Shown one piece after another: positions 5,612 to 7,537 of a stretch of 7,537 nucleotides of DNA. Position 1 is the stretch's first letter, and every line of letters begins with the position of its first letter. The stretch covers positions 1-7,537 of the forward strand of contig CADCPU010000191.1 in NCBI GenBank assembly GCA_902803365.1, written 5' to 3'. Source of the DNA: Oscillospiraceae bacterium (lineage in GTDB: Bacteria > Bacillota_A > Clostridia > Saccharofermentanales > Saccharofermentanaceae). The translations under genes were made by a program, and so were the position numbers. Below the pieces are notes generated by a model that was not told where the DNA came from, searched no databases, and saw nothing but the letters and a program-made list of their open reading frames with translations.

Positions 5612-7519
5612 ATGAAAAATTTAATTAAGATCTTTACATCAATAATCCTTATCGCGACTATCTTTTTCGCGACCTCGAAAACGCCCTCAGCAGACACCCG
5701 CACCACCGTTACGGGCAGCGTCTCCGTGCAGGGCTGCACTTACGATTACTACTACAGCGACACCTTCTTCGCGACCGACCCGCACAGCATCTTCTGGCCG
5801 CTCGCCAAGATTTCCTGCGTCCTCTCCGCCGCAGCAGCTGAAGCCGGCGCGGTCTCTTCGATGTACTCCGAGATGGGTTTCTACGGCATCGAGCAGAACG
5901 ACGGCTACACCGGTAACGACAAAGCAGACAACGTAGGCTTGTCCGCTGCCCACAAGCAGATCCGCATCAACGGCGTCAACCACGAGCTCATCTGCCTCAC
6001 CGCCCGCGGCGTCAACTACAGGCTTGAATGGGCCAGCAACTTCGACGTCGGCAAGAGCGGAGACCACAAAGGTTTTGACACCAACGCAGACCGCCTCGTC
6101 TCTTTCCTCTCTGACTACAAGGAAAAGTACGACCTCGACGATGACACCCTCATCTGGATGCAGGGCTACTCCCGCGGCGGCACGATCGCATACCTTGCAG
6201 CCAACAAGCTCATCGAGTCCGGCTACGACGAGGACAACCTCTGCGTCTACACATTCAGCGCACCGAACGGAACCGTCAACCCCAAGCCGATCAAGACCGT
6301 CTTCAACATCGTAAACTCAATGGACATCATCCAGCGCATGTTCCCTGAAGATTGGGGCTTCGGCCGCCACGGCACAACCATCACCGTCGGCTCCCCTGAC
6401 AAGGCATCCTCGCTCCCGTCCGTCGACACCGCTCACCCGGACCTCGTTTACGGCGACAGGACCTTTTCGATAAAGCGCATCAACAAGAGTTCGCTCATCG
6501 GCATAGGCGGCGTCTTCGAAGCAGAAGCCAAGACACAGTACGGCCTTGTCGAATACTACGACAAGCTTATCTCTTTTCTCGAAAACGACGACACCGACTT
6601 CGTTAACGAAGCCCGCGCCTCCAAAGACCTCTCACCTATCCGTGGCATGTGCAGCCGCGAAGTCTTCTGCGACGAATACGCTGATTCCTTCGGATACTTC
6701 CTTCAGTATCTCTACGGCAACGAGTCCGGCTTTGAAGACTTTACCGAATCCTTCGAACAGGATGCCGGCTCACTGATCTTCGATTTTGCACTTGACGCCG
6801 TATCTGTTAACCAGGACTATGACAAGACCATCGAAGGCTTTAATGAGCTTCTCAAAAAGGTCGTCCCTAACAAGGCTGTGCCCGACAAGGAACACATGCG
6901 TAACCTCCTCCGTCTTTTCGGCCGCCTCATCCGCAAGGACTTCGGCAAGAATAACGCCTCAGGCATCAAGACTGCCGAGCTCCCGATAACCTCGACACTC
7001 TTTGCTCAGACCGACTACATCTTCTGTGGTCACATGCCCGCAACAGTCCTCGCCTGGCTCGAATACGAGCATCCGGAGACATACTGTGCTCTTGACGTAG
7101 AGGTCGCAGGCAACATCAAGAAAGCAGCACCAAATGTCATCGGCGAGTCCATGGTCAAGCCGGGTGACTCAGTCGAACTCGTAGCAACCTACATCTCCAA
7201 GGATTTCAAGTTCCTTGGCTGGTACGACGGCGAGACTCTCATCTCAGACGAAGAGATCCACACTGTTACCGTTGATTCAGACATGACGATCACAGCCCGC
7301 TTTGAAGAGATCCCTGATCCTACTCCGACAAACAAGCCGCGCCCTACTGAAGAAGAGGACCGCCCGACAGTCTTCGAGGACAATGACGATCACTATACAC
7401 CACGAAAGAAGTCTTCGACTTCACTAATCAAGATCATCCTGATCTGCACAGGCTCAGCAATAATACTCGCAGGAGCAGCAGTCGCGATCATAGTGATCAC
7501 CAAGAAGCGCAAGAAGTAA
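5612..7519 (+). CDS. Exported, membrane-anchored class-3-type lipase with an InlB-B-like repeat
   Basis: A 635-residue surface protein. The ATG at 5612 is chosen because it begins a clean signal peptide (MKNLIKIFTSIILIATIFF, cleavage near residue 27); the open frame upstream runs through the divergent promoters and antisense to the LRR gene and is not coding. The alpha/beta-hydrolase part has nucleophile elbow GYSRGG with Ser187, a likely acid Asp238 in FNIVNSMDII, and a likely His474 in CGHMPATVLAWL. The long, mainly helical stretch between Asp and His (about 300-460) would form a lid or insert. Residues about 496-566 form an InlB-B-type beta repeat (FLGWYDGETLI...TVTVDSDMTITARF), then a Pro/Thr/Glu spacer (567-598), a membrane helix (604-630) and the tail KKRKK. 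It probably hydrolyses ester lipids or acylated glycans outside the cell; the substrate is unknown. There is no Shine-Dalgarno, and TATAAT ends 6 bases before the ATG. Codons after the signal peptide strongly favour C at the third place. Confidence 0.86.
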   Translation: MKNLIKIFTSIILIATIFFATSKTPSADTRTTVTGSVSVQGCTYDYYYSDTFFATDPHSIFWPLAKISCVLSAAAAEAGAVSSMYSEMGFYGIEQNDGYTGNDKADNVGLSAAHKQIRINGVNHELICLTARGVNYRLEWASNFDVGKSGDHKGFDTNADRLVSFLSDYKEKYDLDDDTLIWMQGYSRGGTIAYLAANKLIESGYDEDNLCVYTFSAPNGTVNPKPIKTVFNIVNSMDIIQRMFPEDWGFGRHGTTITVGSPDKASSLPSVDTAHPDLVYGDRTFSIKRINKSSLIGIGGVFEAEAKTQYGLVEYYDKLISFLENDDTDFVNEARASKDLSPIRGMCSREVFCDEYADSFGYFLQYLYGNESGFEDFTESFEQDAGSLIFDFALDAVSVNQDYDKTIEGFNELLKKVVPNKAVPDKEHMRNLLRLFGRLIRKDFGKNNASGIKTAELPITSTLFAQTDYIFCGHMPATVLAWLEYEHPETYCALDVEVAGNIKKAAPNVIGESMVKPGDSVELVATYISKDFKFLGWYDGETLISDEEIHTVTVDSDMTITARFEEIPDPTPTNKPRPTEEEDRPTVFEDNDDHYTPRKKSSTSLIKIILICTGSAIILAGAAVAIIVITKKRKK

Positions 7520-7537
7520 TTTCAAGTTCAACCCAGA

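Overview
The window looks like a chromosomal piece of a gut- or rumen-type anaerobic Firmicute (class Clostridia, for example a Saccharofermentans, Oscillospiraceae or Lachnospiraceae relative). The basis is the gene content: an internalin-like secreted protein that joins an EF-hand to a 21-residue LRR ladder and DUF4214-type repeats, an InlB-B-type repeat on a membrane-anchored lipase, an intracellular GH95 glycosidase beside a carbohydrate-esterase-like hydrolase, strong GGAG ribosome binding sites, and base composition near one half G+C. I cannot fix the genus from sequence alone. There is no rRNA, tRNA, CRISPR array, IS element or prophage in the window.

Layout. Bases 1-195 (+) are the 3' end of an unrecognised, probably coiled-coil-ending gene. 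It overlaps by 22 bases a small HIRAN-domain protein (174-572, +). That gene runs head-on into a leftward cluster, with only 4 bases between the two stop codons. The leftward cluster, read from its promoter near 5545 towards 577, is: a secreted EF-hand/LRR/DUF4214 protein (5499-3730), an alpha/beta-hydrolase of the carbohydrate-esterase type (3714-2725), and a GH95 alpha-L-fucosidase or alpha-L-galactosidase (2697-577). The gaps are 15 and 27 bases and each gene has its own Shine-Dalgarno, so this reads as one operon. A compact 112-base divergent region (5500-5611) separates it from a rightward gene for an exported, C-terminally membrane-anchored class-3-type lipase (5612-7519).

How it may work together (inference). 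The esterase and GH95 enzyme lack signal peptides and would act in the cytoplasm, removing acyl groups and then terminal L-fucose or L-galactose from imported plant- or host-type oligosaccharides. The first gene of the operon and the divergent lipase are both envelope proteins. No transporter or regulator is in view.

Most worth checking: (1) the lipase gene has a perfect TATAAT six bases before its ATG and no Shine-Dalgarno, which predicts a leaderless mRNA; (2) an imperfect inverted repeat sits almost exactly in the spacer of that promoter; (3) the GH95 enzyme has Thr rather than His two residues before the catalytic Asn pair, which hints at L-galactosidase-like specificity; (4) the LRR protein has a regularly spaced cysteine ladder and 22 cysteines in its mature form.
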